A stretch of 64,000 nt of DNA, from the NCBI RefSeq assembly GCF_900461105.1, contig NZ_UFWZ01000001.1, positions 1,302,001-1,366,000 on the forward strand, given 5' to 3'. Source of the stretch: Clostridium putrefaciens (GTDB lineage: Bacteria > Bacillota > Clostridia > Clostridiales > Clostridiaceae). Below, piece by piece: positions 8,997 to 17,975 of this stretch (position 1 is the first letter of the stretch; each line of letters begins with the position of its first letter). A program made the position numbers and the translations under genes. The notes beneath the pieces are model-generated. The model worked only from the letters and a program-made list of their open reading frames with translations, was not told the DNA's origin and searched no databases.

Positions 8997-10766
8997 TTAA
9001 AATATTAAATTCCCAATATTAAATACTATGAAAGACATTATCCAAGCTAATGCAAGCTGATAGGTTATTGAGAAGATAGCCATCTTATGACCATATTCCT
9101 TCTTTAAAGTGGCTATAACAGCTACGCAAGGAGTATATAACAATACAAATACTAAGAAAGATATTGACGCAACAGACGTAAAGTGAAGGGGTAATATTGC
9201 TGAAAGCTGATCCCCGTATATAACTCCCATAGTGGACACTACTGATTCCTTCGCTATAAAGCCTGTTAATAGGGATACAGCAGCCTGCCAATTCCCAAAG
9301 CCTAAAGGCTTTAATAAAGGAGATATAACACCACCAAGACTAGCTAAAAGGCTTTCAGATATAGTTTCAGTATATCCACTAAAGCTAAACTTAGATAATA
9401 CCCAAATTACTACGGACATAGCAAATATTATAGTACCAGCTTTTTTTGCAAAGCCTTTACCTTTATCCCAGGTATGTCTTAACAAATTTTTTGCTTCAGG
9501 TAATTTATATTCAGGTAATTCAATTATAAAAGGTTCTTCATCCTTTTTAAATATAGTATTTTTAAATAATATACCTAAAAGAAAAGCCATAACAATACCT
9601 AACAAATAAAGGGATAAAACTAATATATCAGCATTCTTTGAGAAAAAGGCTGAAGCAAATACAGCATACACAGGTAGCCTTGCATTACAGGACATAAGTG
9701 GAACTAAAAGAGCTGTAAGCTTTCTATCTTTTTCACTTTCTAAGGTTCTAGCTGACATTATAGCAGGTACAGAACAACCAAAGCCTATAACAAAAGGAAT
9801 GAAAGCTTTACCAGATAGCCCCATCTTTCTCATTAGTTTATCCATTATAAAAGCAACACGAGCCATATATCCACTATCTTCTAGTATGGATATGCAGAAA
9901 AATAATGTAAGTATTATAGGTATAAAAACTATTACAGATCCAACACCTGCTATAATTCCTTCAACTATTAGGGAAGAAAACCAAGGGCTAGAGCTTTCTA
10001 ATAAACCTTCTATAAAGGGTGAAAAGCTATTTGAAACAAAATTATCTAACATGTCCGATAAAGGCTGTCCAATCCAATTAAAGGTAACCTTGAAAATTAA
10101 AAACATAATGCCTATAAATATTAAATAAGCTAAAAATGGATTTAATATTACTTTATCAATTTTATCTGAAGTGCTTATAGTATTTTTAGAAGAAGCCTTA
10201 GATACACATGTAGATAAAACATTTTCTATATATTTGTATGTGGATTTTTCACTTGGAAAATGATAGTCATTATCACCAGAAGGCATCACATATTCCTTTT
10301 TTTCTATGATTTCTAATATAGATTTTATACCTTTTCGTTTGCTTGCTACCATAGGTATTACAGTAACATTTAAAGCTTTAGAAAGAGAAACAATATCTAT
10401 AGTTTTACCCTTAGACTCAGCTACATCCATCATATTTAAAACTAAAATTATTGGCTTATTGAATTGTTTTAGTTGAGTTGTAAGATATAAGTTTCTATTT
10501 AAATTTGAAGCATCTACAATGTTTATTATTACATCTACATTGCCGTTTTCTAAAAAGCTTTTAGAGACCTTTTCTTCATTAGAATAGGTATCCATAGCAT
10601 AAATTCCTGGTAAATCAACAATTTTTAAATTCTTGTAAAGGAAACCTTCCTTTTTTTCAACAGTAACTCCAGGCCAATTTCCTACATATTGGTTAGAGCC
10701 TGTTAATGCATTAAATAGTGTGGTTTTACCTACATTTGGGTTACCTAACAAAGCTGCTGTTATCAT
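8997..10766 (-). CDS. feoB: Ferrous iron transporter FeoB
   Basis: A 589-residue inner-membrane Fe(II) uptake protein. The N-terminal G domain has the P-loop GNPNVGKTT (residues 8-16), DLPGIYAMD (G3) and LNMMD (G4). After a helical linker, the membrane part has the two Gate regions and about eight helices, with the conserved Cys-containing GFGCSVPAIM near residue 330 and LLYTPCVAVIATLKKE near the end. It is slightly shorter than average because the spacer is reduced. RBS AAGGAGG precedes the ATG. It lies 20 bases after feoA under the same Fur-box promoter. Confidence 0.96.
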   Translation of the reverse strand: MITAALLGNPNVGKTTLFNALTGSNQYVGNWPGVTVEKKEGFLYKNLKIVDLPGIYAMDTYSNEEKVSKSFLENGNVDVIINIVDASNLNRNLYLTTQLKQFNKPIILVLNMMDVAESKGKTIDIVSLSKALNVTVIPMVASKRKGIKSILEIIEKKEYVMPSGDNDYHFPSEKSTYKYIENVLSTCVSKASSKNTISTSDKIDKVILNPFLAYLIFIGIMFLIFKVTFNWIGQPLSDMLDNFVSNSFSPFIEGLLESSSPWFSSLIVEGIIAGVGSVIVFIPIILTLFFCISILEDSGYMARVAFIMDKLMRKMGLSGKAFIPFVIGFGCSVPAIMSARTLESEKDRKLTALLVPLMSCNARLPVYAVFASAFFSKNADILVLSLYLLGIVMAFLLGILFKNTIFKKDEEPFIIELPEYKLPEAKNLLRHTWDKGKGFAKKAGTIIFAMSVVIWVLSKFSFSGYTETISESLLASLGGVISPLLKPLGFGNWQAAVSLLTGFIAKESVVSTMGVIYGDQLSAILPLHFTSVASISFLVFVLLYTPCVAVIATLKKEYGHKMAIFSITYQLALAWIMSFIVFNIGNLIF

Positions 10767-10786
10767 ACTTGTCCTCCTTAAAAAAA

Positions 10787-11014
10787 CTATATTAAATTGT
10801 TTATATATATTTTTTTTGCATCTGTTTTTCTAATAGCCATATCGAAGCCCCTAAAATTTATTACAATAGGGTCACCAAGCGGAGCAAAACGTTTTACAAA
10901 AACCTCTGTACCTTCAACACAACCTAAGGCAAGTAACCTTTTAGTTAGTTTATCGTCACCACATATAGACATTACAGTACCAATTTCACCTATTTTCAAA
11001 TCGCAAATACACAT
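10787..11014 (-). CDS. feoA: Ferrous iron transport accessory protein FeoA
   Basis: A 75-residue SH3-like cytosolic protein (MCICDLKIGEIGTV...) that supports FeoB. A longer frame reaches 11131, but the strong site GGGAGGTG precedes the ATG at 11014, and the longer version would place coding sequence over the promoter and Fur box. The pattern KRLLALGCVEGTEV followed by GDPIVINFRGF is typical of FeoA. It is the first gene of the feoA-feoB-Cys-rich operon. Confidence 0.93.
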   Translation of the reverse strand: MCICDLKIGEIGTVMSICGDDKLTKRLLALGCVEGTEVFVKRFAPLGDPIVINFRGFDMAIRKTDAKKIYINNLI

Positions 11015-11032
11015 TAAAAACACCTCCCTAAT

Positions 11033-11051
11033 GAAAATCATTATCAATATC
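11033..11051 (-). promoter_or_regulatory. Fur box of the feo operon
   Basis: On the minus strand the 19 bases read GATATTGATAATGATTTTC, matching the classical Fur box GATAATGATAATCATTATC at 16 of 19 positions. The site covers the expected transcription start between the -10 box and feoA, so iron-loaded Fur would block transcription. Confidence 0.85.
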
Positions 11052-11059
11052 ATATTATT

Positions 11060-11088
11060 ATAATACCACCTTGTTATTAACAAGTCAA
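11060..11088 (-). promoter_or_regulatory. feoA promoter
   Basis: On the minus strand TTGACT (11088-11083) and TATTAT (11065-11060) are separated by exactly 17 bases. The Fur box begins about nine bases downstream. Confidence 0.8.
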
Positions 11089-11264
11089 TAACATTATAAG
11101 CCTTGACAAAAAAATAACTATATACTATCAATATCAGTTAAAGTTGAACCTAGATTAATTTCGTGATATTATACTATAAATATAAGTTTCTTATAGTAAA
11201 ATACAAAAGGAACAAATATGAAATTTAAAATTAATTTAATTATTAAGAAAGGTAGGTGAACCTG

Positions 11265-12008
11265 ATGATTTCAGGAAAAGGTATGAATGTTGCAGCATTT
11301 TTTGATATTGATGGTACATTATATAGAGAAGGTCTTATAGGGGAGCTTTTTAAAAAGTTAGTTAAATATGAAATAATAGAGCCAGAAAAGTGGTATAATG
11401 AGGTGAGACCTGAATACCAAAAATGGGATAAGAGACAAGGGAATTATGATAATTATCTTTTAAAGATGGCAGATATATATGTAGAAGCAGTTAAAGGCCT
11501 TCATAAATCTCAGGTTGAATTTATTGCTAAAAAGGTTGTAAACCAAAAAGGCGATAGAGTATATACCTATACAAGAGATAGGATAGTTTGGCATAAAGCT
11601 CAGGGCCATAAAATAATAATAATATCTGGTAGCCCTAAAGAATTAGTTAGAGAAATGGCTTTAAAGTATGGATTTGATGATTATAAGGGAGCAGATTATC
11701 TTATGGACGATAATCTAGAGTATACTGGTGAGGTAATTCCAATGTGGGATAGTAATAGCAAGAGAGAGGCAATTTTACATTTTAAGGACAAGTATTTCAT
11801 AGATGTAGATAATAGTTATGCCTATGGGGATACTGCAGGTGATTTTTCCATGTTTAAATCAGTAGGTCATCCTATTTGTATAAACCCAACTCGAGAGTTA
11901 ACAAAAAAGGTCTTAGAATACGAAGAAGTAAGAGATAAAATAAAAATAATAGTAGAAAGAAAAGATGTTGTTTACAGTATAAATCCAGATTGTTTACAGA
12001 TCTTGTAG
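11265..12008 (+). CDS. HAD-IB family phosphatase
   Basis: A 247-residue cytosolic HAD-superfamily hydrolase. Motif I is AAFFDIDGTLY (nucleophile Asp near residue 14), motif II is IIIISGSPKE, and motif III/IV is AYGDTAGDFSMF, with the C1-type cap of subclass IB between I and II. Relatives dephosphorylate phosphoserine or phospholipid intermediates; the substrate here is unknown. The in-frame GTG at 11256 is part of the ribosome site AGGTG, so ATG 11265 is the start. Its end overlaps the next gene. Confidence 0.85.
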   Translation: MISGKGMNVAAFFDIDGTLYREGLIGELFKKLVKYEIIEPEKWYNEVRPEYQKWDKRQGNYDNYLLKMADIYVEAVKGLHKSQVEFIAKKVVNQKGDRVYTYTRDRIVWHKAQGHKIIIISGSPKELVREMALKYGFDDYKGADYLMDDNLEYTGEVIPMWDSNSKREAILHFKDKYFIDVDNSYAYGDTAGDFSMFKSVGHPICINPTRELTKKVLEYEEVRDKIKIIVERKDVVYSINPDCLQIL

Positions 12009-12691
12009 AAAGAGTGGGTAAAGTGATAATTCGTGAAAATACTATCTATGTAGAAGACATAGATCTTAGTAAAGTATTAGAGATAGAAGAAAAAGGGAAC
12101 TGTTATGAATCGGCTTTATTTTTTGATTTAGAGCACTATGTTTATAAAAAACCAGTGTGTATAGGCGTCTTTGGATGTTCTTACTATAATAAAGAAGATT
12201 CATCTATAAACGTTACTCAATATATGATAGAAAATAAAAAAGAAGCAATAGATGTACTGTTTATGGCAGAGAGCTATTTTAAGGCCATGGCAGAGAGAGA
12301 AAAAAAAAGCTATATAGTAACCTTTTCTGGTAATAATGATTTTTCTGTAATTAAGTATTTATTTACCCAGAATAATATAGACTTTAACTTTGAAGATCAT
12401 TTTGTGCATATAGATTTACAAAAGGAATATGAGAAGAAGTTTAAAGAGAGTATAGGATTAAAGAATCTCGAAAAGCTAATGGGTATAGAAAGAGAAGGCG
12501 AAATTGTCAACGGAGCTAATCTTGCAAAGACTTTTAGTAAAGTTGTGAAAGATAAGGATTATATAAAGAGAATGCCAGAAGATAAAATACAAAGAATTTT
12601 ATTATATAATGAACAAGATGTGGTTAATTTATTCCACATATATACAAAGTGGAATAAGTTACCATGCCTAAAAGAGGACTCTGAAATATGA
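11990..12691 (+). CDS. RNase H-like (YprB-type) exonuclease-domain protein
   Basis: Up to 233 residues. The core matches the YprB-type RNase H-like domain: LFFDLEHYVY (first acidic pair) near residue 43, TFSGNNDFSVIKY near residue 111, and the C-terminal LLYNEQDVVNLFHIY with the last catalytic Asp. Such proteins are predicted DEDD 3'-5' exonucleases. The start is uncertain: TTG 11990 overlaps the HAD gene by 19 bases, while GTG 12014 or 12023 sit after a weak AGAAAGAG site. It is probably co-transcribed with the HAD gene. The terminator stem overlaps its final codons. Confidence 0.7.
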   Translation: MFTDLVERVGKVIIRENTIYVEDIDLSKVLEIEEKGNCYESALFFDLEHYVYKKPVCIGVFGCSYYNKEDSSINVTQYMIENKKEAIDVLFMAESYFKAMAEREKKSYIVTFSGNNDFSVIKYLFTQNNIDFNFEDHFVHIDLQKEYEKKFKESIGLKNLEKLMGIEREGEIVNGANLAKTFSKVVKDKDYIKRMPEDKIQRILLYNEQDVVNLFHIYTKWNKLPCLKEDSEI

Positions 12692-12706
12692 GTCCTCTTT
12701 TATTTC
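12670..12706 (+). terminator. Terminator overlapping the end of the RNase H-like gene
   Basis: A perfect 12-bp stem (12670-12681 with 12690-12701) encloses the last codons and the stop, followed by a T-rich tail. Confidence 0.85.
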
Positions 12707-12730
12707 TTGAATTTATTTCTATTTCTATTT

Positions 12731-13597
12731 TTATTTATTCACTTTTATGTTTTTACCATCACTAGAGATTACTATGTTTTCTTGCAGATCTGTTCTATAA
12801 ACTGTGATATTTCTTTTTTCCATATCTTTAATTATTTCTTTATGAGGATGACCGTAATCATTTCCTTTAGCACAGCTTACAATAGCATATTTAGGATTAA
12901 CCTTATCTAAAAAGTCTTTTGATGAAGAAGTGCTGCTTCCATGGTGGCCTAGTTTTATTACATCTGAACTTATATCTAAGTTCTTTTGAAGGATTTCCTT
13001 TTCGGATACCTTTTCAGCATCTCCCATAAATAAAAAGCTATTCTTTCCATAGGTTAGTTTTAGGGACGCAGAATAATTATTTATATTTTCGTAGTCGGCA
13101 CTATTTGGTGCTATTAATGTTGCAGTTATATCTTCAGCAAAATCTAATACAACACCACTTTTAGCTACATTAATTTTAAGGTCCTTTTCTTTTAGTTTAG
13201 ATACCATGTTTTCAAATACCTTTGTTGTATTTGTCTTTTTAGGAGCATAAAACTTTTCTACAGGAAAGGTATTTAGTACAGCAACCATTCCCCCTATATG
13301 ATCTTCATGAGGATGTGTAGCTATTAATATGTTTATATTTTTTACACCAACACCCTTTAGATAATTAATTAACTTATCAGAACTTGATTTGGGACCTGCG
13401 TCTATTAACATATTCTTGTCTTTATACTGAACTAATATAGAATCTCCTTGTCCTACATCTATATAGTGTACTTTAAGGTTATCAGTATTAGAATTGTTTT
13501 CACCATCACCTGAAGTATTAATGCTAGCACAGGATGTAAAAACTAACATAAGGGCTAGAAAGATGGGAAATAAAATTTTGAAATGTCTTGGTTTCAA
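12731..13597 (-). CDS. Secreted ComEC/Rec2-like metallo-beta-lactamase-fold lipoprotein
   Basis: A 288-residue protein with a lipoprotein signal (basic start, hydrophobic core, lipobox FTSC near residues 21-24), then a metallo-beta-lactamase domain. It opens with VHYIDVGQGDSILV, continues with the metal motif THPHEDHIGGM, and later has FMGDAE and LGHHGSS. This matches the extracellular nuclease-type domain of ComEC and its stand-alone relatives. It lacks the ComEC membrane channel, so it is more likely a surface hydrolase than a competence channel. The in-frame GTG at 13606 overlaps the site AAGGAG; TTG 13597 is preferred. Confidence 0.85.
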   Translation of the reverse strand: MKPRHFKILFPIFLALMLVFTSCASINTSGDGENNSNTDNLKVHYIDVGQGDSILVQYKDKNMLIDAGPKSSSDKLINYLKGVGVKNINILIATHPHEDHIGGMVAVLNTFPVEKFYAPKKTNTTKVFENMVSKLKEKDLKINVAKSGVVLDFAEDITATLIAPNSADYENINNYSASLKLTYGKNSFLFMGDAEKVSEKEILQKNLDISSDVIKLGHHGSSTSSSKDFLDKVNPKYAIVSCAKGNDYGHPHKEIIKDMEKRNITVYRTDLQENIVISSDGKNIKVNK

Positions 13598-13752
13598 ATG
13601 TATCACTCCTTGTATAGTAAGTTTAATAGTTATTTTAATAACTTATTACAATAGTTTATCATCTTTATTACTACTATAAAAGTGTTTATGTTGAATTTTA
13701 ATTTATAAGTGAGTATAATTACTTTGACTAACTTATAAAAGGATGTGGGTGG

Positions 13753-14463
13753 ATGAAATCTTTTCTTGTAACGCTATACTATGGATTATATATGACGTTC
13801 ATGGGACTTAAGAGAATAAAGTTTCATTTTGTAAGGGTATTTAAAGGTAAAGAGGCAGCATTTCAATATACTAAAAAGGTTGTACGTAAATGGTCTATAA
13901 AGACCATCGAAATAATTGGTATGGACATAGAAGTAATAGGTAAGGAGAATATTCCAAAAGAGACTTGCTTATTTGTGGCCAATCATCAAAGCTATTTTGA
14001 TGTTCCAGCACTTATTTATGCTATTGATAAACCTATAGGCTTTGTAGCTAAAAAGGAATTAGATAAGATACCAATATATAAGAACTGGATGCTAGATATA
14101 AAAAGTGTATTTATAGATAGAAATAATGCAAGGGAGGCAATAAAAACTATAAATGAAGGAGTTCAGTATTTAAAGGAAGGCTATTCCATGGGCATATTTC
14201 CTGAGGGTACTAGAAGTAAATCGAAACATATGGGGGAGTTTAGAAAAGGAAGCTTAAAACTTGCAACAAAGTCGAAGGTGCCTATAGTTCCAATATCTAT
14301 TGATGGAACTTATAAGGCCTTTGAAGAAACAGGAGTACTTAAAAGATCCTTTGTTAGGATTACAATAGACAAACCTATATATACAAAAGATTTGACTAAA
14401 GAGCAGGAAAATACACTATCAGATGATTTAAGAAATTTAATGTGTAAGAATCTAAATATATAA
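13753..14463 (+). CDS. plsC: 1-acyl-sn-glycerol-3-phosphate acyltransferase
   Basis: A 236-residue membrane-associated acyltransferase with an N-terminal hydrophobic segment (about 1-18). The catalytic motif is NHQSYFDVPAL (HX4D form, near residues 76-86) and the glycerol phosphate-binding motif is FPEGTRSKS near residue 150. It adds the second acyl chain during phosphatidic acid synthesis. The gene stands alone, with ribosome site GGATGTGGGTGG. The length is typical. Confidence 0.92.
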   Translation: MKSFLVTLYYGLYMTFMGLKRIKFHFVRVFKGKEAAFQYTKKVVRKWSIKTIEIIGMDIEVIGKENIPKETCLFVANHQSYFDVPALIYAIDKPIGFVAKKELDKIPIYKNWMLDIKSVFIDRNNAREAIKTINEGVQYLKEGYSMGIFPEGTRSKSKHMGEFRKGSLKLATKSKVPIVPISIDGTYKAFEETGVLKRSFVRITIDKPIYTKDLTKEQENTLSDDLRNLMCKNLNI

Positions 14464-14587
14464 AAGTTCACATAAACATTCTAAAAAGTTTTATAAAAGT
14501 AATATAAATAAAGTTTCACAAATATTAATATTGGTGAAAGTTAGCATTATAATGATGACGTAGAATATTTTTATAGGAGGATATATA

Positions 14588-15003
14588 ATGGACATTAAGA
14601 AACTGGAATGTTTGGTAACTGAGTAGATATATTGAAGACAAAAATATAAATGAAAATGACGTAATTTGTGGTATTGCAGCTTCAGGAAGGACACCTTATG
14701 TAATAGGTGCAATGAATTATGCTAACTACTGGAACGATGATTAAACTTGGTAGAGTATATAGCAACCTTATGGTAGATGTACAATCTACTAATGAAAAGC
14801 TAATTACTAGAGCTAAAAGAATAGTTATGTTAGTTACAGGTGTATCTATAGAAGAAGCAGAGAAGTATCTTAAAGAAACTGAATATGATGTTAAATTAAG
14901 CATATTGATGATAGAAACTAGTAAAAGTAAAAAGTCCAGTAAAGAGTTATTAAAAAGTAGTGAAGTATATATATCTAAAGCTATAGAATTAAATAGCAAA
15001 TAA
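14588..15003 (+). pseudogene. murQ: murQ remnant (N-acetylmuramic acid 6-phosphate etherase)
   Basis: A good ribosome site (GGAGGATATATA) precedes [12 protein letters not shown], a MurQ-type start, which stops at TAG after 12 codons. Downstream, another frame gives [19 protein letters not shown] (the sugar-phosphate SIS motif), and then from 14719 a third segment, [19 protein letters not shown] and [11 protein letters not shown], matches the MurQ C-terminus. At least two internal segments are missing between these blocks. The enzyme would cleave MurNAc-6-P in cell-wall recycling, and this copy cannot work. The last segment is an open frame of 94 codons. Confidence 0.8.
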
Positions 15004-15085
15004 ACCATATTAATTAAAACAAATAATCAAAAATATTTAAATCGCATTAGGTTATTAGTTTAATATTATAAAAATATATATGATA

Positions 15086-15130
15086 AGAAATAAACCCTTT
15101 GGATACTCAACAACCAAAGGGTTTATTTCT
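15086..15130. terminator. Strong bidirectional terminator
   Basis: A perfect 17-bp stem (15086-15102 with 15114-15130) overlaps the stop of the minus-strand permease gene and lies downstream of the murQ remnant. Confidence 0.85.
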
Positions 15131-15885
15131 TACCTTTTTAATTTAAGTTTATTTTGGATCTCTTTTATTAGATTATCAAAACTTTTAGACATTAAATTAG
15201 GGAAGGCACTTAGAAGCCTTTTATGATTAATTTTAATACTTGTAATAGCATTATCATATTTAATTTTAAGCTCTTTTATAGGTACCTCTATAACATCAGT
15301 CTTTTCTAAAAAATAAGAATACTTTTCTTTTATCTCTTTAGATAGTTGCTCTAATTGAATAATAATCTTTCTAAATTCAATTAATGAAATTATAGTGACT
15401 GTAAGATCAACTATAAAGTATGTAGTGAATGAGTAAAATAAGATCTTTTCATGAATCACAGGTATTTTATTTGTGAAGATTTCAATGTAAGGATGTACAA
15501 ATTTAATTATAAAAACAGCTACTGCGCCCCACATCATGGAAAAGCTAAGGCATACTCTGCCTTTGATATTATATGCATTATCATCATAGTCCCACCAGCG
15601 GGTATTAAAAACTGTCTCTAAAACATATCCAGTTATATATTCTAGAAAGGAGGTTAAAAGTATGGAAAAAATAAATAATAGCATAAGGTTATTTTTAAAA
15701 GAATTTAAGAATATTATTAATATTAAAGATCCAGACCCATATATAGGACAAAATGGACCATTTAAAAAACCTCTGTTTACAAATTTATGTTGAGAATAAA
15801 AGGCATAGCTCACTTCTAAAATCCATCCTAAAAATGAGTATATTACAAAGTAAAGTAATAAGTTATAAGTGCTAAGTTCTAACAT
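15130..15885 (-). CDS. CmpB-like putative ABC transporter permease
   Basis: A 251-residue membrane protein of the ABC_trans_CmpB family. It begins MLELSTYNLLLYFVIYSFLGW and contains the family landmarks NRGFLNGPFCPIYGSG near residue 47 and LEYITGYVLE with TRWWDY near residues 90-105. Five to six membrane helices occupy residues 1-175, followed by a charged helical tail. The longer frame to 15954 lacks a ribosome site; AAGGAGG precedes ATG 15885. No ATPase partner is adjacent and the transport role is unproven. Confidence 0.75.
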   Translation of the reverse strand: MLELSTYNLLLYFVIYSFLGWILEVSYAFYSQHKFVNRGFLNGPFCPIYGSGSLILIIFLNSFKNNLMLLFIFSILLTSFLEYITGYVLETVFNTRWWDYDDNAYNIKGRVCLSFSMMWGAVAVFIIKFVHPYIEIFTNKIPVIHEKILFYSFTTYFIVDLTVTIISLIEFRKIIIQLEQLSKEIKEKYSYFLEKTDVIEVPIKELKIKYDNAITSIKINHKRLLSAFPNLMSKSFDNLIKEIQNKLKLKR

Positions 15886-16130
15886 GTATATATAGTCCTC
15901 CTTATAATTTCTGATGTTTGTTATATTTGTTATGTTATTAGGATATAATAACATAAAAAGAATTATAACGTAATAACTTTATTTTATAAATGATGAGATA
16001 ATGTATATTAAACTGTTGTATAACACTTATATAAATTACTAATTAATATAAATTTATTAGTAATTTAAGGAGTAAGCAATAGTATATTATAAAATTAATA
16101 CTATTGAACTAATATTTTAACTTTGTAAAA

Positions 16131-16165
16131 TAAAGCACCCTCAATAAAATTGAGAGTGCTTCGCT
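16131..16165 (-). terminator. Terminator of the DUF378 gene
   Basis: A 12-bp stem with one wobble pair (16133-16144 with 16150-16161) lies about 30 bases past the stop codon on the minus strand. Confidence 0.7.
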
Positions 16166-16190
16166 TAAATTAACCATTTTCATAGAGGCG

Positions 16191-16397
16191 TTAATCAACA
16201 TGGTTACGACTGTCTCTAGTAAAAAAGGATATAGCATAGAGACCTGAAAGCCCCACTAGACCATAAATAATTCTAGAAAAACCTGACATAGCTCCAAATA
16301 CTGATGCAACTAAATCTAACTTAAACAATGCAATAAGTCCCCAATTCAAGGCTCCTATTATTACTAATAAAAGCGCAACAAAATCAAATGATTTCAT
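16191..16397 (-). CDS. DUF378 small membrane protein
   Basis: A 68-residue protein with two membrane helices. It begins MKSFDFVALLLVIIGALNWG and contains LIALFKLDLVASVFG and IYGLVGLSGLYAI, the DUF378 pattern. AAGGAG lies nine bases before ATG 16397; the ATG at 16406 overlaps that site. Function unknown; family members are common in Firmicutes. Confidence 0.85.
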   Translation of the reverse strand: MKSFDFVALLLVIIGALNWGLIALFKLDLVASVFGAMSGFSRIIYGLVGLSGLYAISFFTRDSRNHVD

Positions 16398-16544
16398 TAA
16401 TATCATCTCCTTTTATAAGTTATTCTTGTTAGTATTGGCATAAAATCTATTTTTTATAACTAATATTTAATTCTTTCTTAAATTATTAACTTGATTTGTA
16501 GTGTATTATGTACTTATAAAAATAGTTTAGTGAGGAGTTTTTAC

Positions 16545-17069
16545 ATGAAAAAGTTTTTGATGGTTGTACCTATAATTGTCTTCAGTCTTACATTTATGGG
16601 ATGTGAAAATATGAGTATAAATGAAAAAGAATATAAAAAGGATGTAGCAAAAGAGGAAGAGGGTATTTTAGAAAAAGTATCACCTGCCGAAAATATTGAT
16701 GATAATTGTGTTGTGGAATATAAGATTACCTCCTGGGATAAGGCGCCAGAAGGCATAAATAATATAGTGTCCAAGTATAAAGGAAAAAAGGGATATTTCA
16801 TATATAGTAAAGATAAGGATGATTATATTATAATCTTATCAGGAAAAAAGACTTCAGGGGGAAACTCTATTTCAGTAAGTTCTGTAGATAAAGTAGACAA
16901 TGCTACAGTTATAACTATTGAAGAAAAATCACCTTCTAGTGGAGAAATAGTTATACAAGCCATTACCTATCCTTACATCATATTAAATGTTAAATGTACT
17001 AGTGAAAAGTTAAAGGTGTTCGATACTTTTGGAAATGAATATGATAAGATAGAAGAAACTACAAGATAA
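16545..17069 (+). CDS. PrcB-domain lipoprotein
   Basis: A 174-residue lipoprotein: the signal peptide starts MKKFLMVVPIIVFSL and ends in lipobox TFMGC (Cys near residue 20). The C-terminal half matches the PrcB C-terminal domain, with GYFIYSKDKDDYIIIL, a GGNSI loop and the closing ITYPYIIL strand. PrcB in spirochaetes modulates a surface protease complex; in Firmicutes the domain's job is not established. ATG 16545 follows GAGGAG, and the in-frame start at 16491 has no such site. Its own terminator follows. Confidence 0.8.
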   Translation: MKKFLMVVPIIVFSLTFMGCENMSINEKEYKKDVAKEEEGILEKVSPAENIDDNCVVEYKITSWDKAPEGINNIVSKYKGKKGYFIYSKDKDDYIIILSGKKTSGGNSISVSSVDKVDNATVITIEEKSPSSGEIVIQAITYPYIILNVKCTSEKLKVFDTFGNEYDKIEETTR

Positions 17070-17070
17070 T

Positions 17071-17114
17071 ATTAAAAACCTTTTATTTCAAAGAAATAAA
17101 AGGTTTTTAATAAG
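17071..17114. terminator. Bidirectional terminator
   Basis: A perfect 19-bp stem (17071-17089 with 17093-17111) with a 3-base loop lies between the convergent PrcB and Lrp genes. Confidence 0.9.
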
Positions 17115-17129
17115 CTTACAAAAGAATTA

Positions 17130-17597
17130 TTAAAGTTTTATGTTTCTATCAATTGGTTGTGAAAGAGAAATAAAGGTATCTGTACTTTGTATACCTATAA
17201 TTGTATTTATTCTATGCATCAATATATCTTGAAGGTCTGATATGCTTTTGCATACAACCTTTGCAAAAACTGAATATTGACCAGTAGTATAATGTAATTC
17301 TACGATTTCTTTTATTTTTGACATTTCATCCATAACATTACTAAAAGAAGAGTTTTTATCTACAAATACTCCAACAAAACAGCATACATCATATCCAAGC
17401 TTAGGCATATCTAACATAAGTTTTGTACCTTTTATCATGCCAATGTCTTCCATTTTTTTCATTCTTACATGGATAGTACCGCCACTTACATGGCAAATAC
17501 GAGCTATTTCTAAATATGGTGTTCTTGAATCTTTAATAAGTATGTCAAGAATTTGAAGATCTAAATCATCTAATTGAGAATTAACCACAATAGACAC
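17130..17597 (-). CDS. Lrp/AsnC-family transcriptional regulator
   Basis: A 155-residue DNA-binding protein. The N-terminal helix-turn-helix begins LDDLDLQILDILIKD and includes ARICHVSGGTIHVRMKKME. The C-terminal RAM ligand-binding domain covers about residues 70-150 (VCCFVGVFVD, then LHYTTGQYSVFAKVVC). Such regulators sense amino acids and control metabolic genes. It starts at GTG 17597 after GAGGTGATTCC. No linked operon reveals a target. Confidence 0.92.
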   Translation of the reverse strand: MSIVVNSQLDDLDLQILDILIKDSRTPYLEIARICHVSGGTIHVRMKKMEDIGMIKGTKLMLDMPKLGYDVCCFVGVFVDKNSSFSNVMDEMSKIKEIVELHYTTGQYSVFAKVVCKSISDLQDILMHRINTIIGIQSTDTFISLSQPIDRNIKL

Positions 17598-17975
17598 GGA
17601 ATCACCTCATATATGTAAAATTTTTACAATACGCTTTGATATTCATCAATTTATAAAATCTTTATTAAAAACCAGAATAAATATAATAATAACATAAATT
17701 TAAAGTGTTAAATGTTAAACTCATAAATACAAGCATATTACATTTTTAATATTACTACAGAATTTAATTAATAACAACAATTTTAGATAATACTCACAAG
17801 TGTTTTTTTATAATTTTAAATTATTTAAAGGGAAAGAGTAATTAGTTTTTAAATTATTAAATTAAAGTATTAACCTTTTGTATTAATTATTATATATATT
17901 ATGAAGTTTTTATTGAAAAAGTCTTAAATATGAAATATGATACTTTATAGATATAAAATTAAAGGGGGGAAAGAC
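17598..17975. other. 378-bp AT-rich intergenic region
   Basis: It lies between the divergent lrp-like gene and the small membrane protein gene, so it must contain both promoters. Apart from very AT-rich sequence and the site AAAGGGGGGAAAG just before ATG 17976, I see no distinct motif. Confidence 0.5.

Noticed and set aside
8820-9008. 62-codon plus-strand frame
   Set aside because: It lies opposite the FeoB-associated Cys-rich gene, which has a ribosome site, a membrane helix and a known neighbourhood; the plus frame has none.
10797-11063. Plus-strand frame over feoA
   Set aside because: It is antisense to feoA and its Fur-controlled promoter and has no ribosome site.
11103-11126. Plus-strand promoter TTGACA ... 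TATACT
   Set aside because: The spacing is only 12 bases, too short for a sigma-A promoter.
14491-15008. Minus-strand frames over the murQ remnant
   Set aside because: Their sequences are low-complexity hydrophobic shadows; the plus strand holds the recognisable MurQ blocks.
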